Assembly: GCA_934555865.1 (NCBI GenBank)
Contig: CAKTFI010000002.1
Location: forward strand, 1 to 64,000
Direction: 5' to 3'
DNA length: 64,000 nucleotides
DNA from: an uncultured Christensenellaceae bacterium
GTDB lineage: Bacteria > Bacillota > Clostridia > Christensenellales > Christensenellaceae
Shown: positions 24,254 through 33,549 of the stretch, piece by piece
Position numbering within the stretch: the first letter of the stretch is position 1
How the letters are laid out: each line of letters begins with the position of its first letter
Program-made: the position numbers and the translations under genes
The notes under the pieces: model-generated
Database searches by the model: none
What the model saw: the letters and a program-made list of their open reading frames with translations, nothing else
What the model was told of the DNA's origin: nothing

Positions 24254-25192
24254 ATGCTGGATGGCTTTCAAATCGTTGCGGCGCTGTTTTTGGTGATGGC
24301 GCTCGGATATGTTCTCTCGGCCAAGGGATGGATCGACGCAGAGGTCGCGGCCTTTTTGTCCAAGACGATCGTATACCTCGGCGTGCCCGCGTCGGCGGTG
24401 AGCAACCTGCTCACGCATGTCGACCGCGCGATGCTTGCGGAGGCGCCGCTGGCGCTCGGCGTGGTGTTTTTGGCGGTCGCGGCCTTTTTGGGGCTGAGCT
24501 TCCTGCTCGCGCGCGTGCTGCGCATCCGGGAAGGGCGGCGCGGCATCTTCGCCGTGATGGTGAGCTGCGCCAACACGATCTTCATCGGGCTTCCCGTGTG
24601 TCAGGCGCTGTTCGGCGACGCGGCGGCGTCCTATGTGCTGCTGTACGACCTATCGAACAGCGTGCTGTTCTGGACGCTCGGCGTATACCTCGTCGGGCGG
24701 GACAGCGGCGCGGCGCATCCCTTCTTTTCGGTGCGGACGATGAAAAAGCTGCTCTCGCCGGGTTTCCTCGGCCTGTGTGCAGGCATCGTGCTTGTGCTGC
24801 TGGGGGCGCAATTGCCGCTCTTTTTAGAGAAAACCTGCAAATACTTCGGCGGCCTGTGCACGCCGCTGGCGCTCCTGTATGTCGGCTATTCGCTGCATCG
24901 GATCGGCCTAAAGAACCTGCGCATCGGGCGGGAGGTCCTGTGCGTCGTGCTGGGGCGCGCGGTGCTCATCCCGCTTTGCATGCTGGGCATCGTGCGCCTT
25001 GCCGGCCTGCCGGCTGACATGAGCCGGGTGTTCGTCGCCGTGGCCGCAATGCCCGCCATGAACAACGCGCCGATCGTGGCTGGGGAATACGGGTCGGATG
25101 TGGAATTCTCCTCGCAGTGCCTGTCCGTCACGATGATCGTGAGCCTGCTCCTGCTGCCGGTGTGGAAGCTGGCGCTGGGCGCGCTTTGGTGA
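24254..25192 (+). CDS. AEC-family transporter, second copy
   Basis: The 312 residues are clearly paralogous to the preceding gene: SCANTIFIGLPVCQALFGD recurs almost unchanged, and the C-terminal PADMSRVFVAVAAMPAMNNAPI parallels PADMSQVFIVQAAMPAMSNAPI. AAGGAGGAAAG precedes ATG 24254, 12 bases after the first copy. A tandem duplication that has since diverged; the pair might act on related acids or as a heteromer. Confidence 0.88.
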   Translation: MLDGFQIVAALFLVMALGYVLSAKGWIDAEVAAFLSKTIVYLGVPASAVSNLLTHVDRAMLAEAPLALGVVFLAVAAFLGLSFLLARVLRIREGRRGIFAVMVSCANTIFIGLPVCQALFGDAAASYVLLYDLSNSVLFWTLGVYLVGRDSGAAHPFFSVRTMKKLLSPGFLGLCAGIVLVLLGAQLPLFLEKTCKYFGGLCTPLALLYVGYSLHRIGLKNLRIGREVLCVVLGRAVLIPLCMLGIVRLAGLPADMSRVFVAVAAMPAMNNAPIVAGEYGSDVEFSSQCLSVTMIVSLLLLPVWKLALGALW

Positions 25193-25201
25193 GGCACGGC
25201 G

Positions 25202-25876
25202 ATGAGAGAAAAATGGATCCTCTGGGCGATATTGGCGGCGGTACTGCTGGGCGGCGGGTTTGGGATCGCATACGCGGTGCGCCGGGGGCGGCAGTGGTTG
25301 AGGTATATGCGCGGCATGATCGAGGCGGGCGAGGAGGAGGCGCAGACCCGCCCCAAGTCGCTGTCCTCGATGGGGCGGCTGCTGCTGCCCGCGCTGCGGC
25401 GGGACTTTCCGGAATATGACCTCGCGCTCATGGAGCGGCGCGCGAAGCAGGACGCCCTCCTGTTCTGGCAGAGCTGTGCGGCCGGGCGGTCGCTGTTCGC
25501 GGACGGCGCCGGGGTGAAGAGCTTTTTTGACGACCTGCAGGGAGAAATCGCCCGGCGCGCGGGGATGGCGATCTCTTCGCCCTTTGTGCACGCGGCGGCG
25601 CTGTCCGGGTATGAAAACACGGGTGCGCAGTGCTTTGTGACCTATCAGGCGGCCTGCCAATGCGAAGTCGCGGGGCAGACGGTGCAGACCAAGGTGCAGA
25701 TCCGCTACCTCGCGGCGGCGGAGGCGGACGCGGAACAGGGCGTCGCCGTGTATGAATGCCCCAATTGCGGCGCACCGGTGCCGCAGATCGGGCAGAAGGT
25801 CTGCGCCTATTGCGGGACGCAGCTCCACCCGGCGGCGGAGAGGAGCTGGCGGCTGTTCGAGATCCGGGAATTGTGA
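25202..25876 (+). CDS. Membrane-anchored zinc-ribbon protein
   Basis: The 224 residues start with one membrane segment (about 6-25). An intracellular helical part follows (KSFFDDLQGEIARRAG), then a beta-rich stretch resembling Tim44-like domains (FVTYQAACQCEVAGQTVQTKVQIRYL). It ends in a zinc ribbon, CPNCGAPV...CAYCG (residues 183-204). It is the last gene of the AEC operon, 9 bases after the second transporter. Function unknown. Confidence 0.65.
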   Translation: MREKWILWAILAAVLLGGGFGIAYAVRRGRQWLRYMRGMIEAGEEEAQTRPKSLSSMGRLLLPALRRDFPEYDLALMERRAKQDALLFWQSCAAGRSLFADGAGVKSFFDDLQGEIARRAGMAISSPFVHAAALSGYENTGAQCFVTYQAACQCEVAGQTVQTKVQIRYLAAAEADAEQGVAVYECPNCGAPVPQIGQKVCAYCGTQLHPAAERSWRLFEIREL

Positions 25877-26172
25877 GGACGGCGCGGGAAACGCGCCCCA
25901 CATACCTATAAAGGCGGGCGAGGCCGCAGGCTGCATATCCTGCATAGCGGAGCGGCGGCATCCCGGCCGGGAACATTTGCGCAAAGAAAATTGGATGGCC
26001 GAGCAGGAGCGCCACGCCGCATCGATCGAATAAAGCGTATTAGGTTGCCCAAAGTCAAGAGCGCATGGGGCGTTTGCCGGGCAAAGTGCAGTACACTGCC
26101 CAGGCATCCCGGCGGTATTGCATTGAGGCAGAGATGCCGTCCCATATACGGCCTCGCAAGGGCAAGCGGGCA
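25877..26172. other. Gene-free spacer
   Basis: About 300 bases without a supported gene. The string GCATCCCGGC occurs twice here (25958-25967 and 26104-26113) and again in the spacer at 37450-37459, perhaps a remnant of a degenerate intergenic repeat. Confidence 0.4.
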
Positions 26173-26174
26173 AT

Positions 26175-26211
26175 CAAAAAAAGCAGTGTGTTTTGGGGCA
26201 CACTGCTTTTT
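26175..26211 (-). terminator. Terminator after the LysR-like micro-ORF
   Basis: A 12-bp perfect inverted repeat, AAAAGCAGTGTG (26179-26190) with CACACTGCTTTT (26199-26210). The A run on the plus strand gives seven T on the minus strand. Confidence 0.85.
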
Positions 26212-26212
26212 G

Positions 26213-26320
26213 TCATCCTTCCAATTTCCGCACGACCTCTTGGAGCGCGTCCCAAAAGGCGGCGGCCCGCGAAAGCGAGGTGTGGCGGGCAATCTCCACC
26301 AGATAGCGGCATTGCTGCAA
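26213..26320 (-). CDS. Micro-ORF resembling the start of a LysR-type DNA-binding domain
   Basis: Read on the minus strand, an AAAGGAGCG site is followed by ATAACTTTGCAGCAATGCC. Translation from the TTG at 26320 gives 35 residues, QQCRYLVEIARHTSLSRAA and a short helix-like tail, then a stop and a strong terminator. LysR regulators begin MTLQQLRYFVEIA...SFSRAA, so the match runs through the first helix-turn-helix segment. The expected ATG is ATA (26326-26324), which is best placed after the Shine-Dalgarno. It could be a decayed regulator or a real microprotein. Confidence 0.4.
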   Translation of the reverse strand: MQQCRYLVEIARHTSLSRAAAFWDALQEVVRKLEG

Positions 26321-26350
26321 AGTTATGGGGCGCTCCTTTCGAAAAAGGGC

Positions 26351-26381
26351 AAAAAAGCCGCCGTGCGGTGGGCGCGGCGGC
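26351..26381 (-). terminator. Terminator of leuS
   Basis: GCCGCC (26357-26362) pairs with GGCGGC (26376-26381). The A run at 26351-26356 gives the T tail on the minus strand. Confidence 0.75.
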
Positions 26382-26388
26382 AGGGTGG

Positions 26389-28824
26389 TTATTTTTGCGG
26401 CTTCAGGACGAGGTTGACGATCCGCCCCGGCACGACGATCAGCTTGACGACCTCCATGCCGTCAAAGTAGGACGCGAAGTGTTCGCGGACAAACGCCTCG
26501 ATCTGCTCCCGCGAAAAATCAGAAGGCACAGAGAAGCGTTCCTTGACCTTGCCGTTGACCTGCAAGGGATAGGTTGTCTCGTCCTTGACGAGCAGAGCCT
26601 CCTCATAGGCCGGGAAGGCGGCGTTAAAGATGCTGTAGCTCCCGCCGATGCGTTCCCAGAGCTCCTCCGCAAAGTGCGGCGCGACCGGCGCCATGAGCAG
26701 CAGCAGCGTGCGCACGCATTCCTTGGCGAAGTCGATGTCAAACGGCGTATCCGTGTATTTATACAGCGCGTTCGTGAGCTCCATCATGCGGGCGATGGCC
26801 GTGTTGAAGGAGAAGGTCGCTAGGTCCGCATCCACCGCCTTGATCGAGCGGTGCAGCACGAAGGTCAGGTCCTTCTTGTCCGCCGCGGGGTCGTTCTGCG
26901 CCGGGTCCGCGGCATAGACGCGGTCCACAAGGCGCTCCACGCGGTCGAGGTATTTGGCGATCGAGCGGATGCCGCCGTCGTTCCACGGGCCGCCCTCGAT
27001 GTAGGCAAAGCCAAAGCCCAGGTACATGCGGAACACATCCGCGCCGTATTTTTGCACATAGGTGTCCGGCGAGACGACATTGCCCTTGGACTTGCTCATC
27101 TTTTCGCCGTCCGGCCCCAGGATCGTCCCCTGATGGACGAGCGAGAGGAAGGGTTCGTCGAAATCGAGGTAGCCCATGTCGCGGAATGCCTTGGTGAAGA
27201 ACCGCGAATACAGAAGGTGCATGCAGGCATGCTCCGCGCCGCCGACATACTTGTCCACCGGGAGCATCTTGTTGATGATCGCCGGATCCCACGCCATCTT
27301 GGCGTCTTTGTTATCGGGATAGCGCAGGTAGTACCACGAGGAGCACACGAAGGTGTCCATCGTGTCCGGGTCGCGCTGCGCATCCGCGCCGCAGACCGGG
27401 CATTTGCAGTTCATAAAGCCCGCGTGCTTGGCGAGCGGCGAGGTGCCGTCCGGCGTGAAGTCGACATCATAGGGCAGCTCTACCGGCAGGTCCTTTTCCG
27501 GCACCGGCACATCGCCGCAGTGCGGGCAGTGGATGATCGGGATGGGCGCGCCCCAGTACCGCTGGCGCGAGATCAGCCAGTCGCGCAGGCGGTAGGTCGT
27601 CTTGAACCCGCCCTTGCCGAGCTTTTCCAGGTGCTCGGTCACGGCCTTCTTGCCCTCCACGACGGAAAGGCCGTCGAATTCGTGGCTGTTTACGAGCACG
27701 CCTTCATAGTCGCAGAAGGGCAGCGCATCGTCCTGCCCCGGGTTCTTCGCGGCGACAACGCGCTCGATGGGCAGGTTGTATTTGGTCGCAAACGCAAAGT
27801 CGCGCTCGTCATGTGCCGGGACGGCCATGACCACGCCCGTGCCGTAGCTCGCGAGGACATAGTCCGCCGCCCAGATCGGCACCTTGCGGCCGTTTACTGG
27901 GTTTATCGCATACGAACCGGTGAACACGCCCGTCTTTTCGCGCGTGGAGGACAGGCGGTCGATCTCGTTCGACGCGGCGGCGTATTTCTTATACGCCTCG
28001 ACGGCCTCCTTCTGTTCCGGTGTGGTGAGCGAATCGACCATCGGGTGCTCCGGCGAGATGACGACATAGGTGCAGCCGTACAGCGTGTCGGCGCGCGTCG
28101 TAAAGACGGAGAACTGTCCGCCGCCCACAATGTCGAAGGTCACTTCGCTGCCCGTGGACTTGCCGATCCAGTGCTTCTGCATGAGCTTGGTCTTTTCCGG
28201 CCAGTCCAGCCCGTCGAGGTCAGCAAGCAGCTCCTCCGCATAGTCGGTGATTTTGAAGAACCACTGCGTCAGGTGCTTGCGCGTGACGGGCGTGTGGCAC
28301 CGCTCGCATTCGCCGTCCACGACCTGCTCGTTGGCGAGCACGGTGTTGCAGTGCGGGCACCAGTTGACCGGCGCCGCGGCGCGATAGGCGAGACCCTTCT
28401 TGTATAGCTGCAAAAAGCACCACTGCGTCCATTTATAATACGCGGGCATGCAGGTCTTGACTTCATAATCCCAGTCGAAGGAGCCGCCCATGGCCTTTAA
28501 CTGCTTTTCCATCGTCGCGATGTTGGCGATCGTGGAATCCTTCGGGTGGATGCCCGTCTTGATCGCATAGTTTTCGGCGGGCAGGCCGAACGCGTCAAAG
28601 CCCATCGGCTGGAAGACATTATAGCCCTTCATGCGCAGGTAGCGCGCATAGGAATCGGCCAGGCCGAAGTTATACCAATGCCCGACATGCAGCTTGGCGC
28701 CCGAGGGGTAGGAGAACATCTCAAGCACATATTTCTTGGGCTTGTCGCTGTGACGATCAAAATGGTACAGTCCGGTCTCCTCCCAGATCTTTTGCCATTT
28801 CTTTTCAACTTCTGGTAAATTCAC
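26389..28824 (-). CDS. leuS: Leucyl-tRNA synthetase
   Basis: Class I synthetase for tRNA-Leu with an editing domain. The 811 residues show the HIGH motif as [17 protein letters not shown] near the N-terminus, zinc-type Cys pairs in [23 protein letters not shown], the CP1 editing domain ([22 protein letters not shown]), and KMSKS in [15 protein letters not shown]. The GTG at 28824 is chosen ([16 protein letters not shown]), with AAAGGAG 12-18 bases upstream. The 31-codon extension to 28917 is unlikely. Confidence 0.95.
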   Translation of the reverse strand: MNLPEVEKKWQKIWEETGLYHFDRHSDKPKKYVLEMFSYPSGAKLHVGHWYNFGLADSYARYLRMKGYNVFQPMGFDAFGLPAENYAIKTGIHPKDSTIANIATMEKQLKAMGGSFDWDYEVKTCMPAYYKWTQWCFLQLYKKGLAYRAAAPVNWCPHCNTVLANEQVVDGECERCHTPVTRKHLTQWFFKITDYAEELLADLDGLDWPEKTKLMQKHWIGKSTGSEVTFDIVGGGQFSVFTTRADTLYGCTYVVISPEHPMVDSLTTPEQKEAVEAYKKYAAASNEIDRLSSTREKTGVFTGSYAINPVNGRKVPIWAADYVLASYGTGVVMAVPAHDERDFAFATKYNLPIERVVAAKNPGQDDALPFCDYEGVLVNSHEFDGLSVVEGKKAVTEHLEKLGKGGFKTTYRLRDWLISRQRYWGAPIPIIHCPHCGDVPVPEKDLPVELPYDVDFTPDGTSPLAKHAGFMNCKCPVCGADAQRDPDTMDTFVCSSWYYLRYPDNKDAKMAWDPAIINKMLPVDKYVGGAEHACMHLLYSRFFTKAFRDMGYLDFDEPFLSLVHQGTILGPDGEKMSKSKGNVVSPDTYVQKYGADVFRMYLGFGFAYIEGGPWNDGGIRSIAKYLDRVERLVDRVYAADPAQNDPAADKKDLTFVLHRSIKAVDADLATFSFNTAIARMMELTNALYKYTDTPFDIDFAKECVRTLLLLMAPVAPHFAEELWERIGGSYSIFNAAFPAYEEALLVKDETTYPLQVNGKVKERFSVPSDFSREQIEAFVREHFASYFDGMEVVKLIVVPGRIVNLVLKPQK

Positions 28825-28922
28825 GATGGAATACACTCCTTTTGCGGGCCGCCCACCGGCAGCCGACCCAGGGCGCGGGAGCGTCCCGGTGCAGTATTGA
28901 TACGGTTTTTTATGCATTTAAT

Positions 28923-28949
28923 ATTATAATATGGTTGGGGCTTTGTCAA
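28923..28949 (-). promoter_or_regulatory. Promoter of leuS
   Basis: On the minus strand, TTGACA (28949-28944) and TATAAT (28928-28923) are separated by 15 bases. The leader of about 95 bases shows no T-box sequence, in contrast to ileS. Confidence 0.6.
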
Positions 28950-29018
28950 TAAAGGCGGGCCCCCTTTGCGCCGGATACCCGGAAAAGCGCGGCGCAGGTG
29001 GGAATTTACAGAAAAAAG

Positions 29019-29047
29019 TTGAAGATGCGCGGCGCATATGGTATAGT
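29019..29047 (+). promoter_or_regulatory. Promoter of the DUF1015/lysC unit
   Basis: TTGAAG (29019-29024), 17 bases, TATAGT (29042-29047). A leader of about 105 bases follows with no riboswitch I can identify, in particular no lysine riboswitch core. Confidence 0.65.
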
Positions 29048-29160
29048 AGTAACTGTATTTTAATTTTTGCAAAATCCGAGAAATTTTCGATAGAAATAGG
29101 AAGACACAGGCGAAGGATGAAGATCCGCTTCCCCGAGGCTGTGTGGAAGGATGTTGGAAT

Positions 29161-30627
29161 ATGGAACAAAAGTATCAACAGATCGGACTCGCCGTGCCGG
29201 AAGCACTGCTGCCGGATAAAAAGGTCAATATGCGCAAATGGGCCGTGATCGCCTGCGATCAGTATACGACGAACGAGGCCTATTGGCACGAGGTGGAGCG
29301 CGTCGTCGGCGGCAGCCCCTCTTCGCTGCACATCATGCTGCCGGAGATCTACCTCGGCGCGCCGGATCGGGACGAGCGTATCCAGAGCGCCAAGGAGGTC
29401 ATGACCCGCTATATCGACGACGGCGTGCTGACGCTGCTGCCGCAGGGCTTCATCCTGGTCGAGCGGACGATCAACCGCCGCGTGCGCAAGGGGCTCATGG
29501 TGCTTGTGGACCTCGAGGAGTTCGACGCAGACCCCTTCAAAAAGGCGCAGATCCGCGCCAGCGAGGAAGTGCTGGAGGAGCGCGTCGAGGCGCGCATGGA
29601 CATCCGTTCCGGCGCGGAGCTGGAGATGCCGCACATCTTCCTCCTGATGGACGATGCGCAGAACCGGGTTATCGAGCCGGTCTGGCGCAAGCGCGAATCC
29701 TTCACCAAGCTGTATGACATCGACCTCATGCTGCACGGCGGCCGCGTGACGGGCTACCTCATCGAGGACAAGGCGGTGGAGGAGGAGATCCTGCATCAGC
29801 TCTCGCTTTTAAAGACGCGGGACGGCATGCGCTTCTGTGTGGGCGACGGCAACCACTCCCTTGCGACGGCCAAGGCCATCTGGGAAGAGGCCAAGCAGAC
29901 GCTCTCGCTCGAGGAACAGGAGACGAGCCCGCTGCGCTATGCGATGTGTGAGCTTGTCAACCTGCACGACCCGGCGATGCCGCTTCTGCCCATTCACCGT
30001 GTGATTTCCGGCGTGAGCAGCTCCATGTGCATCCAGTATGTCGTCGACCACTTAAATTCCGTCGGGGCGGACGCGCGGCTCGTGTTCTCGCGCCGCAAGC
30101 CCTCCATGCAGGTGTCGGAGGCGCCGGAGACCCTCTTCTTTACGAGCAAATCCAGCTCCGGCCGGATCGAGATCAATTCCCCCACGACGCGTATGCTGGT
30201 CGAACAGCTGCAGCCGGTGCTGGAGGATTTTGTGCGCGAATACCCACTCGCCAAGCTGGAATATGTCCACGGTGACGAGGAATTCGAGCGCGTGACGCAG
30301 GAATATGACACGCTGGGCTTTGTGATGCCCGCGATGGAGAAATCGACCTTCTTTGACACGCTGTCCGAGATGGGCGTCTTCCCGAAGAAGTGCTTCTCGC
30401 TCGGTGAAGCCTACGAAAAGCGCTACTATGTGGAATGCCGCCTGCTCACCGAGCATGAGGAGATCCCGGAGGAAGAGGAACTCCCCCTGGACACGCTGGA
30501 GGCAGGAGAGGACGAGGAAACGGCGCAGGAAGCGCCGGTGCAGGACGCCCCGGAGGAGGCTTCCGGCGCGCTTTCCAAGCTCAAGGAGTTCAAGATCTCC
30601 AACCTGTTTAAGAAAAAGTCGGACTGA
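29161..30627 (+). CDS. DUF1015 family protein
   Basis: The 488-residue protein matches DUF1015 over residues 1-420: VIACDQYTTNEAYWHEVE, LPQGFILVERT, FCVGDGNHSLATAKA and EYDTLGFVMPAMEKSTFFDTL. The last 65 residues are an acidic, low-complexity tail ending in a basic patch (KLKEFKISNLFKKKSD). Biochemical function is unknown. From memory the family often sits beside serA and serC in Bacillota. Here it is 4 kb away from them and cotranscribed with aspartate kinase. ATG 29161 is preferred over GTG 29143. Confidence 0.85.
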   Translation: MEQKYQQIGLAVPEALLPDKKVNMRKWAVIACDQYTTNEAYWHEVERVVGGSPSSLHIMLPEIYLGAPDRDERIQSAKEVMTRYIDDGVLTLLPQGFILVERTINRRVRKGLMVLVDLEEFDADPFKKAQIRASEEVLEERVEARMDIRSGAELEMPHIFLLMDDAQNRVIEPVWRKRESFTKLYDIDLMLHGGRVTGYLIEDKAVEEEILHQLSLLKTRDGMRFCVGDGNHSLATAKAIWEEAKQTLSLEEQETSPLRYAMCELVNLHDPAMPLLPIHRVISGVSSSMCIQYVVDHLNSVGADARLVFSRRKPSMQVSEAPETLFFTSKSSSGRIEINSPTTRMLVEQLQPVLEDFVREYPLAKLEYVHGDEEFERVTQEYDTLGFVMPAMEKSTFFDTLSEMGVFPKKCFSLGEAYEKRYYVECRLLTEHEEIPEEEELPLDTLEAGEDEETAQEAPVQDAPEEASGALSKLKEFKISNLFKKKSD

Positions 30628-30649
30628 GCGCGCGGCGCAAGGAGTATTT

Positions 30650-31966
30650 ATGGAAATCAAGGTGGCGAAATTCGGAGGAACCTCCCTTGCGGACGCGGTG
30701 CAGATCGCCAAGGTGAAAAAGATCATCGAGGCCGATCCGGCGCGCCGCTATATCGTGCCCTCGGCGCCGGGCAAATCCGACCGGTATCAGGTCAAGGTGA
30801 CGGACCTGCTCTATGGGCTGGAGCACGCGATCGAGCAGGGCGAGGACTACCGCCCCTTCTATGACAAGATCTTTGCCCGCTTTACGGACATCAAGCGCGA
30901 CCTCGGCTTGTCGGTCGACATCGAGGCCCGGCTGGAGGAGGTTTTGGCGAACCTGCTTGATGGGGCGGGCGCGGACTACGCAGCGAGCCGCGGCGAATAC
31001 CTAAACGGCATGCTGATTGCAGACTACCTGGGCTATGCCTTTGTGGACGCGGCAGAGGTGATCCTGTTTGACAAGCGCGGCAAATACGACGAAAAGCGCA
31101 CCGAAAAGGTGCTGTCCGAGCGGCTGCGCGGCCTCGAGCGCGCGGTGGTCCCGGGCTTTTACGGGAGCATGCCCAATGGGTCGATCAAGACCTTCTCGCG
31201 CGGCGGGTCGGATGTCACGGGCGCGATCGTGTCCGCGGCGGTGCGGGCGGACCTGTACGAAAACTGGACGGATGTGTCCGGGTTCTATATGGTCGATCCG
31301 CGCATCGTCAAGCATGCGAAAAAGGTGGAATCCATCACCTACCGCGAGCTGCGCGAGCTGAGCTATATGGGCGCGGCGGTGCTGCACGAGGACTCGATCT
31401 TCCCGGTGTATAAATACGCGATCCCGATCAATGTGCGCAACACGAATGCACCGGAGGATTCGGGAACGATGATCCTCCCGACCATCGAGAGCTATGACGG
31501 CCCGCCCGTCACGGGCATTGCCGGCAAAAAGAACTTCACGATCATTTCGATTGAAAAGAACGGCATGAACGCGGAGCTCGGCTTCGGCCGCCGGGTGCTC
31601 GCTTGCATTGAAAAGTACGGCATCCCGTTCGAACACATGCCCTCCAGCATCGACACGCTGTGCGTCGTGCTCGAGGATGCGAAGGTCAAGGACAATATCA
31701 ATGACATTGTGGACGACATTCACCGCACCTGTGAACCGGACAGTGTGGAGATTGTGCGCAACCTGGCGCTCATCGCGACGGTCGGCAAGCGTATGCGGGA
31801 AAGCATCGGCACCGCGGCGACCCTGTTTTCCGCGATGGCCAAGGCCAACATCAATGTACGCATGATTGACCAGGGTTCGAGCGAGATGAACATCATCGTC
31901 GGCGTCAAGAACGAGGACTTCGAGCGCACAATGATCGCCATCCACGACGCCTTTGCCGACATGTAA
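30650..31966 (+). CDS. lysC: Aspartate kinase
   Basis: Phosphorylates aspartate, the first step toward lysine, threonine, methionine and diaminopimelate. The 438 residues open with VAKFGGTSLADA. They contain the substrate region FSRGGSDVTGAIVSAAVRADLYENWTDV and two C-terminal ACT-type regulatory domains (from about residue 300, GIAGKKNFTIISIEKNGM and ATVGKRMRESIGTAATLFSAM). It follows the DUF1015 gene by 22 bases with AAGGAG upstream. The window does not show the other enzymes of the pathway. Confidence 0.92.
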   Translation: MEIKVAKFGGTSLADAVQIAKVKKIIEADPARRYIVPSAPGKSDRYQVKVTDLLYGLEHAIEQGEDYRPFYDKIFARFTDIKRDLGLSVDIEARLEEVLANLLDGAGADYAASRGEYLNGMLIADYLGYAFVDAAEVILFDKRGKYDEKRTEKVLSERLRGLERAVVPGFYGSMPNGSIKTFSRGGSDVTGAIVSAAVRADLYENWTDVSGFYMVDPRIVKHAKKVESITYRELRELSYMGAAVLHEDSIFPVYKYAIPINVRNTNAPEDSGTMILPTIESYDGPPVTGIAGKKNFTIISIEKNGMNAELGFGRRVLACIEKYGIPFEHMPSSIDTLCVVLEDAKVKDNINDIVDDIHRTCEPDSVEIVRNLALIATVGKRMRESIGTAATLFSAMAKANINVRMIDQGSSEMNIIVGVKNEDFERTMIAIHDAFADM

Positions 31967-31985
31967 TATCCAAAAGATCAAAAAT

Positions 31986-32012
31986 AGAGCAGCCATTTGG
32001 CTGCTCTTTTTG
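31986..32012. terminator. Terminator between lysC and pgi
   Basis: AGAGCAGCC (31986-31994) pairs with GGCTGCTCT (31999-32007) with a 4-base loop and a T run. Confidence 0.9.
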
Positions 32013-32024
32013 CATGTCGATATA

Positions 32025-33359
32025 TTACCGCCACAGGCGTGATTCCAGCTGCGTGCGGTTTTCGGCATACCCCGGTTTGCCGAGCAGGGCGAACATGTTG
32101 ACCTTATAATCCTCCACGCCGGGTTGGTTGAAGGGGTTGACGCCCAGCATATACCCCGACGCGGCGCACGCCTTTTCAAAGAAGTACACGAGGTAGCCAT
32201 AGGTATAGGCGTCGATGCGGTCGGCCTCCAGCACGATGTTGGGCACGCCGCCGTCCGTGTGCGCCAGCAGCGCCGCCTCAAACGCGCGGTGGTTGACCCG
32301 GCTCACGGGCATGCGGTCAAGGAAGGAGAGGCCGTCGGCATTGGCGTCGTCGCAGGGGATGATGTATTCCTGCTTGGGCTGCCGGAAGAAGAGCACGGTC
32401 TCGAACAGGTTGCGCAGCCCCTGCTGGATGTACTGCCCCATCGAGTGCAGGTCGGTGGAGAAGCAGACGGACGCCGGGAAGATGCCCTTGCCGTCCTTGC
32501 CCTCGCTCTCGCCGAACAGTTGCTTCCACCATTCCTGGAAGGAGACGAGGTCGGGCTCATACCCCACGAGGATCTCCGCCGTCTTGCCCTTGCGGTACAG
32601 CGCGTTCCGCAGTGCGGCATAGTGATAGGCCGGGTTATCGAGCCCCGGGACAGCCAGTTCGCGCATCGCATCCCCCGCACCCGCGAGGATGGCCCCTGTG
32701 TCGCATCCCGCAGCCGCGATGGGGAGCATTCCGACAGAGGTCAGCACCGAATACCGGCCGCCGATGTCGTCCGGGACGACGAAGGTCTCATACCCCTCCG
32801 CATCGGCCAGCGCCTTGAGCGTTCCCTTTTCGCGGTCGGTTGTGACATAGATGCGCTGCGCCGCCTCCGCGCGGCCATAGCGCTGCTCCAGATACTGCTT
32901 AAAGATGCGGAAGGCGATGGCCGGTTCGGTCGTGGTGCCCGATTTGGAGATGACATTGACGGACACCTCCCGCCCCTCGCACAGCGCCAACAGCTCGTTT
33001 AGGTAGGAGGCGCTTAAATTATTGCCCGCAAAAAAGACCTGCAGGCCGTCCGCCTTCAGGTTGTGGAAGCGTCCCCGGAGCAGCTCGATCGCGGACAGCG
33101 CGCCGAGGTAGGATCCGCCGATGCCGATGACGATGAGCACATCGCTGGTCTCGCGGATGCGCCGCGCCGCCTCCTGCACGCGGGCATATTCCGCGCGGTC
33201 ATAGGTTTCGGGATAGGAAAGCCACCCGAGAAAGTCGCTGCCCGCGCCGTTTTTGCCCACAAGGAGCTTGTGCGCGCCCGCAGCCGCTTCCTCCAGATAG
33301 GCGAGATCCCGCGCGTCCAGAAATGTCCGCAGGGTTTGGTCGCACACCTTAATTCCCAT
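32025..33359 (-). CDS. pgi: Glucose-6-phosphate isomerase
   Basis: Interconverts glucose 6-phosphate and fructose 6-phosphate. The 444-residue form is typical of Bacillota. It shows [18 protein letters not shown], the signature [33 protein letters not shown] and the C-terminal [17 protein letters not shown] 33359 has AGGAGGG upstream. The longer frame to 33515 is unsupported. Single gene. Confidence 0.95.
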   Translation of the reverse strand: MGIKVCDQTLRTFLDARDLAYLEEAAAGAHKLLVGKNGAGSDFLGWLSYPETYDRAEYARVQEAARRIRETSDVLIVIGIGGSYLGALSAIELLRGRFHNLKADGLQVFFAGNNLSASYLNELLALCEGREVSVNVISKSGTTTEPAIAFRIFKQYLEQRYGRAEAAQRIYVTTDREKGTLKALADAEGYETFVVPDDIGGRYSVLTSVGMLPIAAAGCDTGAILAGAGDAMRELAVPGLDNPAYHYAALRNALYRKGKTAEILVGYEPDLVSFQEWWKQLFGESEGKDGKGIFPASVCFSTDLHSMGQYIQQGLRNLFETVLFFRQPKQEYIIPCDDANADGLSFLDRMPVSRVNHRAFEAALLAHTDGGVPNIVLEADRIDAYTYGYLVYFFEKACAASGYMLGVNPFNQPGVEDYKVNMFALLGKPGYAENRTQLESRLWR

Positions 33360-33502
33360 GAAAAACCCTCCTGCTATTCTCAACCCACGCCCCAAAGCCG
33401 GGCGGGGAAAGAAGTCGTTTGTGCTTCTAGTTATACCATATATCGCCGCCCGAGGCAATGGGACAGCACAAAGCAGGCCAAGAAAATTCAAGGAAATTTC
33501 AT

Positions 33503-33538
33503 AAAAAAAGCGCACAGAACGCTCTGTGCGCCGGTTTT
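33503..33538 (-). terminator. Terminator of the serC-serA operon
   Basis: GCGCACAG (33510-33517) pairs with CTGTGCGC (33524-33531). The plus-strand A run 33503-33509 gives the minus-strand T tail. Confidence 0.88.
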
Positions 33539-33549
33539 TATGTGGAAAG

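Noticed and set aside
28825-28917. T-box or N-terminal extension in front of leuS
   Set aside because: There is no AGGTGG-type T-box sequence, and the extension translates to a Gly/Pro-rich segment not seen in LeuRS.
29048-29160. Lysine riboswitch for the DUF1015/lysC unit
   Set aside because: The leader is too short, and none of the conserved lysine-aptamer strings were found.
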